Positions 63,379 through 64,000 of a DNA stretch of 64,000 nucleotides are shown here, piece after piece; positions within the stretch are counted from its first letter, which is position 1, and each line of letters opens with the position of its first letter. Made by a program: the position numbers and the translations under genes. Below the pieces are notes generated by a model. That model was not told the DNA's origin. It saw only the letters and a program-made list of their open reading frames with translations, and made no database searches. The stretch lies in NCBI GenBank assembly GCA_963742405.1, contig CAVUMB010000007.1:248001-312000 (forward strand). The letters are read 5' to 3'. Source of the stretch: JAGVSR01 sp963742405 (GTDB lineage Bacteria > Pseudomonadota > Alphaproteobacteria > Rhizobiales > Hyphomicrobiaceae).

Positions 63379-63912
63379 ATGATGAGAAAGCCGCGACGAG
63401 GTCAACTGTTTGTGAGAGCGATATCGCGCGCAGCCACCCGGGGTGTCCTGGTGGTCGCCGGCCAGACCCTGCCGTGCGCGCTTGGCCGGACCGGTTGCCG
63501 CGCGCTCAAACGAGAGGGCGACGGCGCAACCCCGTCCGGTATCTATCGGCTCGAAAGTGTCATGTACCGCCCCGACCGTTACCCCCGCCCGCGCACTGGT
63601 TTGCCCCTCCAGATTATGTCACCCGCCGATGGCTGGTGCGATGCCGCGACCGACCGCAACTACAATCGTCGCATCCGCCACCCCTATCCCGCATCCGCCG
63701 AAAAGATGTGGCGGACCGACAGTCTCTACGACACCGTTGTCGTGCTCGACTGCAATCGCCGCCCGCGCATTCGCGGCCGTGGCAGCGCCATCTTTATGCA
63801 TGTCGCCCGGCCAGGTTTTGCTCCGACGGAAGGCTGCATCGCTCTACGCCGGCCCGACCTTCTGCGCGTGCTGTCGTATCTGCGGTCCGGCGCGCGCATC
63901 CACATTCCATGA
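63379..63912 (+). CDS. L,D-transpeptidase (YkuD domain)
   Basis: Peptidoglycan cross-linking or anchoring enzyme, 177 residues. YkuD catalytic motif HVARPGFAPTEGCIALRR has His141 and Cys153. GDGATPSGIYRLE is a second conserved stretch. There is no classical signal peptide, only a hydrophobic stretch (TRGVLVVAGQTL), so export is unclear; a Tat-like or longer N-terminus is not seen. The preceding CGAGAAGGAAA supplies the ribosome-binding site. Divergent from the response regulator, which may control it. Confidence 0.9.
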   Translation: MMRKPRRGQLFVRAISRAATRGVLVVAGQTLPCALGRTGCRALKREGDGATPSGIYRLESVMYRPDRYPRPRTGLPLQIMSPADGWCDAATDRNYNRRIRHPYPASAEKMWRTDSLYDTVVVLDCNRRPRIRGRGSAIFMHVARPGFAPTEGCIALRRPDLLRVLSYLRSGARIHIP

Positions 63913-63924
63913 AATTCAATGACG

Positions 63925-63955
63925 CAAAAAAAAGACCCGGAGCGCTTGCGCGGTC
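63925..63955 (-). terminator. Minus-strand intrinsic terminator for a gene beyond the window
   Basis: Read on the minus strand, GACCGCGC, AA, GCGCTCCGGGTC is followed by eight T. It would end a leftward transcript coming from beyond 64000. Nothing else is seen in 63913-64000. Confidence 0.5.
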
Positions 63956-64000
63956 CAGGTCCAGGCAGGAGCACGTCTAGGGGAAGGCCGTGCTCGGGAG

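Overview
The window looks like the chromosome of a GC-rich alphaproteobacterium of the order Hyphomicrobiales (Rhizobiales). The evidence is the gene content and order: a mesaconyl-CoA hydratase/CoA ester lyase pair beside sdhCDA, ccmABCDG next to acnA, the timA-fxsA-secB-dnaQ-coaE-aroE-maf-ppsR block facing hemE-hemJ-rho-mnmE-mnmG-rsmG-parA-parB, then holA-lptE-leuS and ftsK-lolA. Families largely confined to this group (DUF2794, DUF2865, IalB, Tim44-like TimA) also occur. The genus cannot be named from sequence alone. I found no tRNA, rRNA, insertion sequence, prophage or CRISPR array.

Layout. 0.1-5 kb: TCA cycle and ethylmalonyl-CoA-pathway genes, all on the minus strand. 5-6.7 kb: pyridoxal kinase and carbonic anhydrase. 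6.7-9.7 kb: cytochrome c maturation (ccmABCDG). 10-12.8 kb: aconitase carrying eight apparent single-base frameshifts. 13.7-17.5 kb: M3 peptidase (one frameshift), DUF2794 and Bax-inhibitor proteins. 17.6-22.3 kb: the YbbA/YbbP exporter divergent from tesA-thpR. 22.3-28.3 kb: assorted envelope and housekeeping genes, including mltA and an Smr protein. 28.5-33.3 kb: protein export (secB), replication proofreading (dnaQ) and a tightly overlapped coaE-aroE-maf-ppsR operon. 33.3-33.7 kb: the ppsR/hemE intergenic region, the classical alphaproteobacterial origin position. 33.7-46 kb: hemE, hemJ, rho, a desaturase (one frameshift), mnmE, mnmG, rsmG, parA, parB (one frameshift), hisE and coaA, with three parS-like sites at 39.9-42.1 kb. 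46-54.4 kb: an AT-hook-like protein, a PfkB kinase, holA-lptE-leuS, then fic-yggS. 54.4-64 kb: small hypotheticals, an aminotransferase, ftsK, lolA, a tandem-repeat array, a cyclic-nucleotide-binding protein, a response regulator and an L,D-transpeptidase.

Functionally, most genes are core housekeeping, and many concern the origin, chromosome segregation and division (parABS, ftsK, holA, dnaQ, mnmG/rsmG). Genes diverge from about 33.3-33.7 kb, as expected for transcription co-oriented with replication leaving an origin there.

The most interesting non-genic structure is a dispersed family of hairpin-forming repeats. They share a CGGCCGGCTCC-type core, and in several copies the outer arms covary. 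They lie between genes at about 2.87, 9.72-9.84, 16.6, 25.2 and 61.6-61.8 kb, the last as four copies in an exact 50-bp register. Also notable are a cluster of CCATATGG/TATGGAAC palindromes in front of fic and a C-rich rho leader. No clearly new multi-gene system is visible. Frameshifts in acnA, the M3 peptidase, the desaturase and parB leave their motifs intact and are most easily explained as sequencing or assembly errors.
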